This document shows positions 12,078 through 23,902 of a stretch of 64,000 nt of DNA, in pieces. The stretch is taken from positions 186,001 through 250,000 of the forward strand of contig JAVFKD010000003.1 in NCBI GenBank assembly GCA_036429605.1, written 5' to 3'. The number at the start of each line of letters is the position of its first letter. Position 1 is the stretch's first letter. The stretch is from Cladobotryum mycophilum. Its lineage: Eukaryota > Ascomycota > Sordariomycetes > Hypocreales > Hypocreaceae. The notes beneath the pieces are model-generated. The model had not been told where the DNA came from, searched no databases, and saw nothing but the letters and a program-made list of their open reading frames with translations. Made by a program: the position numbers and the translations under genes.

Positions 12078-13771
12078 ATGGTGTTTAGCGGACGACCGTC
12101 AACTGCATGCCATGCTTGTAGACCAAAGAGATTGAAGGTGAGTAGAGTATTTTGCTTTGGTATTGATCAATTTCCGGATTCCTTGCATTTGTACTGCTTG
12201 TCGGCACAAATGCATCCAACACCTCTTAGTGTACGTCTCTTGGTTATACTGACATGTCCTGGAACATATAGTGTGATCGAGTGCAGCCCGGCTGCACCCA
12301 ATGTTGGCGCAAGGGCGTGACATGCCCTGGGTACAGGGATCCCTCCGCCCTACGTGTCAGGGACGAAACCTGTCGCATTGCTCATAAAGCTGAAAAAAGC
12401 AAGAAGCTCAAGGCATCGTCGCTGATACTGCCAAACGATGCAGTCGAGAAATCTCTAGGATGCGCCGATCTCTCCACCTATTGGACTTGCCCGATACCTC
12501 GCTCCGCCGGAACGTTGCTGCAGGAGTCTCGTGCTGTTGCCAACACATACTTTATGACATCTTATATCGTTTGCTCTCCGTTTGAGAGTTACGTCCCCAT
12601 TATTTACAGAGAAAATCCTCTCATTGATGATGCTTTATCTGCGGCTATTTCTGCTACGTCTCTGGCGATCCTGGGACAGCGTGTTGGGTGCTCCAAATAC
12701 ATCGACATTGCCCGACGGGAATACTCAATGGCCTTGACTCGAACCAATAACTCTCTTGCGGATCCTGAAAGTGCAATTCTAGACCGAACCCTTGCTGCCG
12801 TCCTTGTCTTGGGCCTATTTGAGGCTGTCGTGTTTGCAGGGGGCCAGTCTCCTACAAGCTGGACGGCGCACACACTTGGCGCTATGCAACTTCTTTATTT
12901 GAGGGGAAAGGAGCAATTTAAGTCAAACATAGCACACAAGTTGTTTGCCCAAGTCAGCAACAATATCCGTACCAGTTGCATTCAGAGGTCTGTGACAATC
13001 CCTCCACAATTCCTTGCGTTTCACGACGAGGTCAAGCCGCTGCTGGATAAGAACGACTTTGCTATGATACTCGCGCCTATAATCGACAAAGTGGCTAGTC
13101 TTAGGGCTAGGACTATCAACGATCCAAATCCAAAGCTTTTGCAAGAGGCACTCGATGTCGATAATGATATCGTGGCATTTACCAATAGCCTCGAATGTGG
13201 CATGCAATACACTCCTCGACCGCAAGATGAGATACCGAGCTGGGCATATCTGCAAACTGCACATCGTTATCCACATATTCGAATTGCCAAATTCTGGAAT
13301 GCGATTCGAATGATTCGCATGTTCCTCATTACCTTCATCTCGGACAGTGTATCGGGCGAAATGGACTTGACCATGCTAAGCGTTCCAGAAGATGCTGGCT
13401 GCAAGGATGACTACATTGAGTATCTGAGGAATTATGGCTTGCGATGTATCGCGGAAGTTGCACTAGAAGTTCTGGCAAGTGTTCCTGACTTTATTGAGCC
13501 TTACGAATTTAATGAAAGATTTTGTCCCGCTGGGAGAACTCTAGTATGGCCTCTCAGCATACTTCAGAAGTGTCCCACCTGCCCAAAGGATGCCCGAGAT
13601 CATGCTTTGCTGTACCTAGACAGGCTTGCAAGGGACTTGAACATGCCACAGGCCGTGCACCCGAGCAGGCAACCAGGGAGTAAAGAAGATTGGTAAGTCT
13701 TGAATGATCAACATGTGCGCATGCATTAACTGACTGGCATCTAAAGGCTTCATCTATACCACTTAGGATAG
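12078..13771 (+). CDS. Zn2Cys6 fungal transcription factor (501 aa)
   Basis: Three exons: 12078-12137, 12272-13692 and 13747-13771. The binuclear zinc cluster is canonical, with C11-x2-C14-x6-C21-x6-C28-x2-C31-x6-C38, and the first intron falls exactly between Lys20 and Cys21 as in many of these genes. A basic stretch (KAEKSKKLK) follows, then a long helical regulatory region of the fungal-specific type (residues about 100-480). The 3' exon codes only for the end LHLYHLG; it replaces a stop that would arise by reading into the GTAAGT donor, and such endings are common in this family. The protein is nuclear and DNA-binding; its targets are unknown. It could be the pathway regulator of the degraded 3-7 kb genes, but that is inference. 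Confidence 0.85.
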
Positions 13772-13949
13772 TGCGCGATATAACTTGCCACAAGATTTCA
13801 GATATGCGGACACAGCGGGACGGACCGGATCACTTAGACCACCTTCAACGAAATAACAAACCTGTTTATCGTGTTTCTTCAGTGACCAACAATAATTGGA
13901 GCTTCCCCTTTGATCCGGAGGCCTTGAAATGTGATCCCGTTTGTTTTAG

Positions 13950-14148
13950 AGGTCTAACTTGTAATATTGCGAGTTTGGATGCGAACGTTCGTGCCTTGAA
14001 GAAACATGGAGATGCACTTCTGGTTCACTCATCACTCAGCGGTGTGGGCAGGGTGAATGGTGGCACTGGGAGTGTGAAATTCCCGTTACTTGACGCCTTT
14101 GGCGACGGACACACTCCTCATGCCATTATTTTCTACAATCAACTCTGA
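13950..14148 (+). pseudogene. Relic of an aminoglycoside 3-N-acetyltransferase-like protein
   Basis: The frame contains VRALKKHGDALLVHSSLSGV, then GRVNGGTGSV and LLDAFGDG. This matches the start of the antibiotic N-acetyltransferase family (PF02522), whose GDxLLVHSSLS motif and following GG-(x)5-LLDALG segment bind acetyl-CoA. Only about 55 residues are recognisable, there is no ATG at the right place, and the remaining 200 residues of the family are absent. It lies directly downstream of the zinc-cluster regulator. It is treated as a dead fragment. Confidence 0.5.
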
Positions 14149-14893
14149 TCCGCCAACTTGGAAACATTTACTGGTCTCGTTGGATGGGCCAGAAAGAGTG
14201 GTGGCAATCGATTAGATGACATGCCCTCTTATAATCCTTAATCACTTGGTCTCTCGCCGTTAGAATAACAATAGAGACAACGCAGACTTGGTCCGGCGCG
14301 ATGGGAAGTGCATAGTCATAGATATCATTCACATTGGTTGGTGCGAAAATTGTCATGATTACCATAGACCACGTTCTAGATTGCTGATTTCGTCAAAGAC
14401 TTCTTTGCTGATACTATAGCGCCTGTGAGTGTCAATTCTATTTTCGGAGATAAGAGTTGAGATGATGGCTGTTTGAGGTACTGTGATAAATGATTGCAAC
14501 CTTGTAGATTTCAGTGTCGATGTTGAGAAGAATCGACCCACCCTACGTGGATGAAGGGTACTGCAAATTGCGTATTCTTCTCACTACCTGAAGCAGTACC
14601 TTACACCAAAAAATGGTTTCAATAACATCGACTGTCTTGATAATCAGTTGTACTTGATTTCTGTATTGAAAGCAGATTTGAGAGGCTTGAGGGGAATTTG
14701 CACATCGAAGAAAAGGCATAGGCATTTTGGACAAGCACGACAGGATCTATATGAGTAAGAGCATGGTATGGACTACCTGGCGGTTTTCATAGCGATTGTC
14801 AATTTTTACGACGTAATCTTCTTAAATAAATTGACCTTGTGTGCTGCATTGAGCACGTAGCTAATGAGTCTGCCAAAGCTGTGGAACTACGTC
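14149..14893. other. Intergenic, no gene seen
   Basis: Only short frames on both strands, none with a recognisable domain. It separates the acetyltransferase relic from the 3' end of the HET gene. Confidence 0.4.
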
Positions 14894-16975
14894 TCACACC
14901 ATCACGACCTGCTTAGACAATGTGTCATCCCACGCCTCCCCATACATGATCCCATGTACATAACATGGTCCTATCAGCTGCTTTGCGCATTTGTCAATAT
15001 TGCGCCTTACAATAAGCGGCGCCTTGCTTCCCTCAAACAAGGCAACCTCATCCCCAACAACACTCCATCTCGGCACGATCGCGAGATAACCCTTTTCTGT
15101 CCGGGCTAGGCGACGACCTAGAGTTCTTTCCGTCGCAGTTGCATATCTTCTGTCCCCTAGGGTTTCTCTTCCTGAAATGATCCCTGCCGCAGCAATGATA
15201 GACTTGTAAATGCTACCTTTGAAACTGAAATTTTTAAAGAAAGCAATCCTTCTTGGCCCTTCAAGAAATTTGCTCCACTTTCTGAACCCGGTGATTGCTG
15301 ATTCTCGACCATCTGGCATGACCCCCACGCACATAGTAATAGCAAATACGGTTTCGGCATCTTCGCCGTTGGGGTAGTGTGGGTACGCAGAGGAAAATGC
15401 CAACCGTTCCCACTGAAGTAGTGTATCGAAGTATGCGCCTAACCCACCAAATAACGTTTTCCAGAAGCTGGCGAATCCTTGTGAAGATGAAGTAGAACTT
15501 TGAAGAGCAAGGTGATCCAGGTTAGGTACCACCAAGATTCCCTCTAACTCTTTGATCCGATCAAAGACATACCCAGACAAGACTAGGCTACTACCATCCG
15601 GCATCAAGCAGGGTTTGAAGTGTTTGACAGTTGAGGCGCAGAATTGTCCAGATTCTGGATCATCCAAGTGATCCCAATCATCGTCCTGAAATAATAAAGT
15701 GGGTTCTGGATTGCTCAAAAACGCCCAATTGGGTACCCAGGATGGGGAATCTGATGATAGCCCTGGCATCTGTTCAGTCAGGAATATGTCCAAGTTTTGT
15801 CTATAATTGATAACTGAAAGTGCTGTCCTCTTGTAACATTCTTCGAGGGAGATTGAGTAATCGGGAACCACAGCAAATTCTTGTGATTCTTCTTCACTGA
15901 TGAGACCTATTATTGAATACACTTTGTCCCGAGAATCGGTGGCTTGTAGGGATCTCACTTGCCAAAGAAGCCAAAGTAAGTCTACAGGGCGCCAGCTTTC
16001 TGTTGGATGCTGCAGCCTCATCCGCAGCAGCATCATTAAAATAAGGCCACCCCTAAAGGTCTCCTCTGGGCGGCCTTGGAGCCCAGATTCTCCAAGGAAT
16101 ACCGCCAAGAAGAAGCCTAGATGGAACTTTTCCCAGTCGATAGACTTGCCTCCGCATATAACCACAGCTTCTCGGCCGAGGCAGGCTTCTTGAAGAACCC
16201 AACATCGAGTAAACCACGGGCGACTAATTAATCGCATAAAAGCCGCGGTCTCCTCGCTCGTCGTGTCATCTACTTCATGATATGTGAATTGGCCCCCGGT
16301 TTTATCCTCTTCGCTAAGAGATTCTGCAGGAACATTCCGACTCCCAAGGTTCTCATGTAGGAGGTTTTGATCTTTAGATTGTAATTTTACATCATCGCCT
16401 CGACGACGCCGAATCGCAGTTAGTCTTTCTCTTATCGCTTCTTTTTTGTTCGGCCCCCACAAGATGCCCCTACTACCGGGCTTGAAATCGTCTCCCTTTT
16501 CAAGTAGTTGCAATCGGCCCAAAACCATTCGCTCACATAACGGAAATATCACATCACTGTCAGAGTCGGTTTCTCCCAGCCAAATAACCACCCTTCGAGC
16601 TTTAACATAGATATCTCGCATAAGACCAACTTGATATGCTCGCTCTGAAATGTTGTTTTGGTCAATGCAAATGGCGTCTATCCACAAGACTCTTTCAGCA
16701 TCCGCTAAACGAAGATGTCGAAGCGCAGAGTCCAGATTCTTTGTGACGGGAAATGGTTTTCCATTGCGAAAAATGAGCTGCTTGTCAGAAGCGTCTCCCC
16801 AACCATAAGAGAGTGCCTCGTAGTCTAGCTCGCCAGCCAACCTGACCGTTGACAGTGTAACTATTATAGGATCTGTGATATTCTTACTCGGAGTGAGCGT
16901 CAAGATACGGATGTGGTCGCCATCAGGTCTGCCTTGAATTGCGTCATACTCGAAATTGAACTGAAACCATTCCAT
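14894..16975 (-). CDS. HET-domain (heterokaryon incompatibility) protein, 693 aa
   Basis: One uninterrupted exon starts at 16975 (MEWFQFNFEYDAIQ). The HET domain covers about residues 20-270 with its three hallmark blocks: YEALSYGWGD near 52-61, LWIDAICIDQNNISERAYQV near 97-116 followed by a VVIWLGE strand, and RPWFTRCWVLQEA near 250-262. The C-terminal part carries the family's usual end (CYVHGIMYGEAW). HET proteins trigger cell death on fusion between incompatible strains and share folds with TIR-like innate immunity domains; no NACHT, ankyrin or WD repeats are fused here. No stops or frameshifts are present, unlike the other HET gene in this window (58344-61638). Confidence 0.93.
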   Translation of the reverse strand: MEWFQFNFEYDAIQGRPDGDHIRILTLTPSKNITDPIIVTLSTVRLAGELDYEALSYGWGDASDKQLIFRNGKPFPVTKNLDSALRHLRLADAERVLWIDAICIDQNNISERAYQVGLMRDIYVKARRVVIWLGETDSDSDVIFPLCERMVLGRLQLLEKGDDFKPGSRGILWGPNKKEAIRERLTAIRRRRGDDVKLQSKDQNLLHENLGSRNVPAESLSEEDKTGGQFTYHEVDDTTSEETAAFMRLISRPWFTRCWVLQEACLGREAVVICGGKSIDWEKFHLGFFLAVFLGESGLQGRPEETFRGGLILMMLLRMRLQHPTESWRPVDLLWLLWQVRSLQATDSRDKVYSIIGLISEEESQEFAVVPDYSISLEECYKRTALSVINYRQNLDIFLTEQMPGLSSDSPSWVPNWAFLSNPEPTLLFQDDDWDHLDDPESGQFCASTVKHFKPCLMPDGSSLVLSGYVFDRIKELEGILVVPNLDHLALQSSTSSSQGFASFWKTLFGGLGAYFDTLLQWERLAFSSAYPHYPNGEDAETVFAITMCVGVMPDGRESAITGFRKWSKFLEGPRRIAFFKNFSFKGSIYKSIIAAAGIISGRETLGDRRYATATERTLGRRLARTEKGYLAIVPRWSVVGDEVALFEGSKAPLIVRRNIDKCAKQLIGPCYVHGIMYGEAWDDTLSKQVVMV

Positions 16976-18081
16976 TCTGAAAGAGTGTGGGGTTATGGAA
17001 TGGGATGAGAACGAATCGTGTCTCTGTATGTTAATTAGCCTGTTCTATCTCTTTAGAACAAAAAACAGTTTTATTTGTGCGAAAAACATCGTGGAGTTTT
17101 CAAGTGCTCCAATTATCGCAACTTTGAATGCAGCTGAAAACAACCCCTCATCGGGGGCCAAAGAGCTAGGCCCTTTTGGTTCGCAGCTCTTCTATGATGA
17201 GGGGTCGCCAACACCCTTGGAGGGGTACCTACCTAAAGTGACATAATAAGTTGGATAATCGAGGGGTCACGCACCTCATTCACCAACCTTTTTGGTGTTA
17301 GTCGGCGTAGCGCTTAACTGTGTTGATGTTTCTGCCGTTGAGTTTCCTGCAGTTTAGATATGCAGGAACTTGGGCAAGTTCATGGGCTTGTCCCTACAGC
17401 GTGCGTCACGGCATCCTGTTTTAGGAAGACAATGAGTTATTCGACGACAAGCGCATATAAGTAATGTGTTTCTTTCAAGGATGGTCCATATAGCCGGCCG
17501 CATCACAACATCCATAAGTTGCAAGCGTCCTGATGTTTTAGTCATGGGCTGGCTACATACTTTGATGACTATTATGTGTTGTTTACTTAGGCGGCGCCTG
17601 TGTTAGTTATTTGTCACATCCATGGTGGTAAACTGGTGTTCTTGGGTAATCATCTGAGGCGAGATTGGTTTACTCTGTTGTTGGTGAACAACGTAGACGT
17701 GTTGCGCCATTCTTAGAGCCTTGAGTGATTCAGGCCTGATTATGTTATCTATGTCTGTTTTCAATCCCAACTCAATTCTAGATTTATATATTTAGCGGCT
17801 TTGGCCAATTTCTGTCATGCACATCTGTGTAAGTGTGGCCCTGCGTAACGCCACCCAGCGGGCTTTTTCAGTGGGAATGGCTCCACCAAGTCGGAGAATG
17901 TATGACCATCAGGAAGTGCTCACTAAGCGATATTGAACTAACGGCGGGGTAGAGACTTAGCTTTGGCACGTCCATCTTGGATTGTGAATGCAAACACTTT
18001 GGTTACTTGAACGCGTTACGCTGTCTTAATAAACTTGTAATTGTGCCTTCTATCACCATTATAGTATAACTAGAAACTAGA
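16976..18081. other. Intergenic, with one inverted repeat
   Basis: No gene is supported. The only structure I see is the imperfect hairpin at 17144-17204, listed separately. Confidence 0.4.
17144..17204. repeat. Imperfect inverted repeat (hairpin, about 61 bp)
   Basis: The left arm CCCCTCATCG (17144-17153) pairs with TGATGAGGGG (17195-17204) at nine of ten positions. An inner pair, AGAGCT (17162-17167) and AGCTCT (17185-17190), extends the stem. It could be a remnant of a small transposon or a structured non-coding site; nothing nearby decides. Confidence 0.5.
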
Positions 18082-19118
18082 CTACACCGCAGCCACTCTT
18101 TTCTCAGCCTTTAGAAATTGTTGAAACGAATCCTTCATTGTCTTGTTCAAAGGGATATAGTCAATTCCCAAGACCCTTTTCGCTTTCTCCCCATTCAGCG
18201 CGTAAACTTTTCCCACCTGCTCTGCGCCAGGCGTGCCCTTTGGAAGCCGATTCTTCAATTCGGGAAGCTCTTCCACCAGCGCTTCAACAGCACTGTGATA
18301 GTCAAAATGAGACCCAACGAGGAAACGATTGCCCGCTGCCTCGGGCTTCTCGAATGCCTGCAGGTGAGCAATTGCCACGACACGGACGTCTGCAAAACCT
18401 CCAAAATCGACCGGTGGAACTTCCGTAGCGTTCACAAGACGCCATAAAGCCTCAGAAGATTCATTTAAGTGATTAAGATTGGGGGTTGTTCGACATGAGG
18501 CCCAAAAATCCAAGGTGGGTTAATGGAAGCGAGAGAGAATGAGGGCTGTTCGCGCTCCATCCAATCCCACATGGTCTTCTCAGCGAGGCCTTTAGATGCA
18601 CAGTATGCTGTAGAGGCATCGGCTGTGCTGGCCTCAGAGTATGTCATTGGGTTCCAGTCGTTTTCGCTGTATGTATAGCCAGGGCGATATCCCTGACCCA
18701 AGTCAAGAATCGCCGCGAAAGACGATGTGTTCACGATGCGTCGGACGTTGGATCCGAATTTCTTCGTGGCTTCGAGAATTCCAACCGAGTTCTTTACCGC
18801 TGGGTCCAACAGGTCACGGGTGACGTCGTCGATATTGAGGGAAAATGGAGCAGCGACATGAATAACGCCGGTGATAGGAGTGATAGTCTCGGCAAAAGCC
18901 TCCTGGTATAGCTCAGGCTTCGTAAGGTCGGAAACGATGCTCAAGGAGAGCTTAGATGCATGCTGTTGAAAGACACTGCGAACTTTGGACGCAGAACTTT
19001 CCGATCTCACCGTCCCTCTAACATGATATCCACGGCTTAATGCTTCCTTGATAACGTGCAGTGCAACAAAGCCATTGGCTCCTGTAACCAGGAGAGTTTG
19101 CTCGGATGGTGTCGCCAT
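18082..19118 (-). pseudogene. NAD(P)-dependent aldehyde/ketone reductase-like gene with one frameshift
   Basis: The start at 19118 gives MATPSEQTLLVTGANGFVAL, a Rossmann TGxxGxxA/G motif of the extended SDR (Gre2/dihydroflavonol-reductase-like) group. The active site is present as Ser in VNTSSFAA and YCASK (Tyr-x3-Lys). At WIFGPHVEQ the frame is lost: five Gs on the plus strand at 18481-18485 would need to be six, after which the other frame continues with LNHLNESSEALWRLVNATE and the normal C-terminus to 18082. The length is 1037 nt, one short of a 345-residue gene. It may be a recent pseudogene or a sequence error in a living gene, because the rest is perfectly preserved. Confidence 0.8.
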
Positions 19119-21015
19119 CTTGTAAGTGAGATGAAGGTGTACAGGTATTGAGTAGTAGAATTGAAGTATGAGTATTGAGCAAGAATCTTTGCGATGAGCT
19201 TGACAAACCTTCTTTACCATGCAGCAGCTTGAGATCAACTATTTATACTTTTCTGCATCTACCTTTGAGGCCTTCATCACTCCCTATTCACGTCATGGTA
19301 GAAGCCACTCGCTATTCTTGTCACCAGAAACGAGCGCTAGGCGATAACTTGCAAGTCCTAAGCCCGAAGCAAATGTCAGACCGTTAATCGCCGAAACAGC
19401 TGCTTTTGCGCTGAGTGATGCTCCGACGCTAGCTAAACTGCGAGACGCAGGTCACTGTAAGCTTAATTCTTTTGTGGTGCCATGAATTACTGGCCCCACA
19501 TACTCGCTGCCATTGATCGGCCAGGCATCGATTCGAAAGGCGGAATCGAAACCTGCATTATTATCATAACCATTTGTTAAAAGAAAAAGGGAATCCATTT
19601 TTACCGATTTAATTGCCGACCAATTGTTTTACAAATTTCAAAAGGCCATGGATTCTGTATAATCCACGCTAGATGCTGAGTGACTTAGCTTTGATAGTTC
19701 CAATGCCACCATTTGTGAATAGCCACTCGGATCAGGCGGAATTGAGCAGAAACCAAGTATCATGTATACCAAAAAGGCGATCATAAACTTAAAGTAAGAT
19801 GATCAATTGTGGTAGATGGCTAGTTACCGAATAATGGTTCAAGTGTTTGCATATGAGCAATTAAGATTCCCATAACGCTCGGCAAGATGATCATGACTTA
19901 CGCAGTCTTAACTGCATTTAACACTTGCAGCGTATTTAGTCTATTTTCAGTTGGCGACAGTCGAATCCTGCGTAATGCCATTATGCTCCCGGGCAAATTT
20001 GTAAGGGCATACCACCTACTTGCCTGATCGTATCGTGGATGAATATTTATGAGCACACCTTCCCACGACATACCCGCGGCTATGACTACAATCCCCGAAA
20101 GACTCGTCGTTTGCTTTGGTTAAGCTTCTGGGAATAGAAACCCAGCCGTAGGATTTGTATTTAAACATGCCAGCTACTTTATCCCATTAATAGCCGGTTG
20201 ACACGCCGTCCTGTTTTAGTACGATTTATAAAAACAGACCCTGAATAATGATACAGATCCACGAATACTAGCAGAAGATATAAATGGGGCGGCTACAACG
20301 ATGCAGGATAACAGTTTTACCACTTTAGTTATAAATGCCTACTTGACTCTCAAGTAGAAGGCTATGATTTGTTAGTATTTAAGGAATGCATCATAAAGCC
20401 AAGGGCACTCTGTATAAAATATGGCATGTCAAGATGTTCTCTACCAATATTGTCAGTCCTCCTAGCAGGGCTGAGATTTATCGGTTTCATATGAAGATTT
20501 AACATCATGTTCATGGATATATTACCCAATGGTTTGGCCGAACACTAGAAAATTTAGTTCCATCCTTTATAAGAGCACAGTAGAAAATTGCTGGCCGAGT
20601 CCCAGCAGAGAAAATAAGGAACTGTCTCAAAAGTTATGCACTCTCTTGCAAATTGTTATCGTATGTATCAAGATACTAATGAATAATAGCTTTTGCTGAC
20701 AAAATTATTATCTTGATTATGAGCTTTAGGCATCATGCGCCTATTTTAGCGATTTTTGTGTTCATAAATCCTCACTTACAAAACGTAGTATATAAAAATG
20801 TCGCCAGAATCTCTTTTTGCCAAAACCCCTTCAAAAACAGCACCACGCGCTTCATTGTCAGAAAATAAAAATCGAAATGCTATCAAATGTTTCTGTATTA
20901 TAATCGGTTTCATAAAGCGCATAAAGGTGAATGCTACTAATATTTAGATCTTACTATTAATTATTCTGTCATACTTAAACAAAGCGGCGGACACAGAACT
21001 ACCTGTTACCGGGTA
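19119..21015. other. Gene-free AT-rich flank of the transposon
   Basis: No coding potential longer than about 70 codons. The sequence grows more AT-rich towards 21 kb but still contains ordinary CA and TG dinucleotides, unlike the transposon interior next to it. Confidence 0.5.
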
Positions 21016-21060
21016 AGTCAGACCACCTAGGTCCCGACTACCCCCACTTTCCGGCCACCT
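21016..21060 (+). repeat. Left terminal inverted repeat
   Basis: This is the 45-bp left end of the transposon. It keeps several CA dinucleotides, so it has escaped the change that removed them inside. Confidence 0.9.
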
Positions 21061-22826
21061 TAAAACACTATATATTACAAGGAATGCAGTGGAATTATAT
21101 AAACATAATAGTATCATAACTGTTTTTTTTAGTGTTTTTTTTTATTTTAAATAAAATTTATAATATAAGTCTTACTAACTATATAAAAAAATTAATTTTA
21201 TAACCCGGTTTAGTACTAATAGCTTTTTATAATGTTTTTTTATTATAAGAATATTCTTAATTCTAATAAATTAATTATTTAAGTTTTCTATGACTTTTTG
21301 CCTTTTTTAAGGTCGGTAAATATAAATAAGATACTCTAGTTCTTTGATTTTAATATTAGCTTTGGTTAGTTTAGTACTTTATTAGTCTAGACCTTTATTA
21401 ATTTTCTTAAATAATAGCCGGATTATAGGGTTATTTAAGTAAAATAGATCTATAAGGCTATAAAGCTATTAGAATCTTGTTAAGATAATAAAAATAATTA
21501 TCTTAGATTTCTTATTTTTTTAGGCTTTTAATAATATTAATTTTAGTGTTTTTAGAATTTAGGTTTAGTTTTTTTAGTTTTTAAAAAGAAAATAGTTTAA
21601 TAAAAGTTTAATTAGGTTAACTGGCTATAATCTAGAGCTAAAGAATCTGTTTTTAATATTTTTTAATATTAGAGTTATTAAATAAATTATATAATAATAA
21701 TATAAGAATGTTATTTTATTTATAAGTAAGGAATTAAAGGTATTTAAGTATTTTTTTATAGTTTTATAATAAATTAAAATAATAGATAAAAAATAAAAAT
21801 ATTAAAAGATTAAAGAATATAAAATATATATAAAAATAAAAATAAAATATATATATTATTTTTATAGTATTTATATATAAAATTATTAATTATATAATTC
21901 CTATAATTATTAATAATTAAAAAAAACTCTTAGATTTAATTTATTTTTTATTTAAAAGATAAAAACTTTTTATAATTAAACTATAGTTATTTTATTGTTT
22001 ATTTAGCTTTTAGAAGTTATAATAAATTATTAATTTATTAAAAAACTTATTTTATTAAAGAATTGTTATTATTAAATAGTCTGGCTTTTAAAAATAATTA
22101 ATAGACTAAAAGCTTAATTTATTATTAAAATATATTTAATAATTATAGTTTAATAATATATTCTAGGTTATTTTTTTATTATTTAATAAACTAATAAACT
22201 ATTAAAAACTAGACTATTAGTTTTTTAGTCTTTTAAAATCTTAATTTTATTTATATTATATTAATTTTCTAAGAGGATATTTTTAATTAATAATAACTTT
22301 AGTAAATAAAAAAATTCTTAATAATCTTAGTTATAGCCCTATTAATATATATAAAATTTATTTATTTATTTTTAATAGTTTTAATTTTTAGATTTTTAAT
22401 TAAAAAACTAATTAATTATTATTTTTTAAGTAATTATTAATTACTATTAGCTTTAATAATCTAGGTTATAAATTCTTTAAGTTTCTTATATATTAGTAAT
22501 AGCTTTAAAAAGGCTTAATTAAGAATTTATTTATAAAAGTATATTTCTTATTTTTTAAAAAACTTTTAAAAGTATTTTATAATAACTATTTTTATTATTA
22601 AACCTTTTATTTAGTTTAAAAGAATTATTTTAAGGACTTTTTATTTAAGGTAAGTCTTATATAGAAATAAGCTATCTAGAATAGTCTATATAATATATTT
22701 AATATTATTTTTAGTATAATAAGATATAAGAATTCTAAAAATCTAATTATCTTTTTGATATAATAAAAATTAGTAGAGAAAATGCAGTTAGAATAATATA
22801 GGTTATAAGGTGGTTAGATGTAAATT

Positions 22827-22871
22827 AGGTGGCCGGAAAGTGGGGGTGGTCGGGACCTAGGTGGTCTGACT
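22827..22871 (-). repeat. Right terminal inverted repeat
   Basis: The reverse complement of the left end with one transition. It is followed immediately by TA at 22872-22873. Confidence 0.9.
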
Positions 22872-22873
22872 TA

Positions 22874-23902
22874 ACACAATTGTACGATGTGATAAGTTTC
22901 ACTGATATCGGCATGCTTTACAGGCGTTACGCATTCATGGATCATTTAGAATTCTGTAATTAAATATCCAATTATAGCGATCTAGAATTTGGTGGAATCC
23001 ATGAATATATTTTATTTTATTTTATTTTAAATTAGGTAGCCCTGCATTTCACTCGCCTAGATAGTCGTCGCATGATAGACGGTTGACGATTGCCATGGTT
23101 TGTATGGGCATTCATGGGGGCACACCACATTTCACCGGCGATGATAAAGAGCTATAGTATTGTGAGAACTGCTGGATTAGACCTCAAACAAAATGAATTC
23201 GTAACACTGCAATCCCCTAGGATTTCAATAAAATATTTCTGCTGGCTGAATGGGTCATTTATGTGTTATGGAAGAGGAGGAGGAGGAGGTGGTGGTGTGT
23301 GTGTGTGGAGAATGATAGGAGGATGATAGATTGTTGAGTGGGGAGATACTGTAAATGGCGAATAGCAAGGCAAGAATCAGATCCTACACGCAGCTCAGGT
23401 GGCTATGTGATTGAACGAATGGACACCGAAGCCTTATAACTCACAAAAATGGATGATGGATTCCAAGCTCGCTTAATGTATCCAACCGGAGTATCGCACT
23501 TGTCGGCCACTTCCTTCCTGGGTTGAAGGATATGCCATCGTGACTCTTGAGATATTAATATATTCAGGCTGTGAATACCAACCATATATTTTGCCTGCTT
23601 CGGTGACTGTAAAGGATGCAACGGATTTTTAAACGATGGCATCCAGCTGGCACACCAGATCCTACGGGCGTGGAACCAATATTTGCCATTGTAGGAAACT
23701 CGTCTCCAGTGTGTAGCACAATGATGATTGAAGACACAGCCGCACAAGGCTCGAAGACTGTCAAAATATATGATGTAGCTAAGGGCCTGCTAATTTGAAT
23801 GAAGAAAATAGTTGGCTGTAACCCTTGGATTAGCGGGTTAGTTATCGTATAAACTCTTACAAGCTTCTTGCGCACTCCCTCACGTTCGCGCCCCAATCAG
23901 AG
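22874..23902. other. Intergenic with simple repeats
   Basis: No gene is supported. It has a TTTTA pentamer run around 23008-23028 and the purine-rich microsatellite at 23274-23307. The DNA returns to normal composition after about 23040. Confidence 0.45.
23274..23307 (+). repeat. Compound microsatellite (AGG)n-(TGG)n-(TG)n
   Basis: Five AGG units run into GGT units and then a GT dinucleotide run. It is a simple-sequence repeat with no sign of function. Confidence 0.85.

Larger units (their letters stand above)
21016..22871. mobile_element. Decayed Fot1/pogo-like DNA transposon with TIRs
   Basis: Two 45-bp inverted repeats (21016-21060 and 22827-22871) match at 44 of 45 bases; the single difference is a C/T transition. 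They begin AGTCAGACCACCTAGGTCCC. Each end abuts a TA dinucleotide (21014-21015 and 22872-22873), fitting the TA duplication of Tc1/mariner elements. The 1.86 kb size and AGT start suit the Fot1/pogo branch. The interior is extremely AT-rich and has no open reading frame; I find no CA dinucleotide from about 21121 to 22786. Heavy repeat-induced point mutation would explain this. The element cannot be autonomous. Confidence 0.85.

Noticed and set aside
13771..14148. A 125-residue gene starting at 13771
   Set aside because: It starts at GTG, overlaps the end of the zinc-cluster gene, and only its last part resembles a known family.
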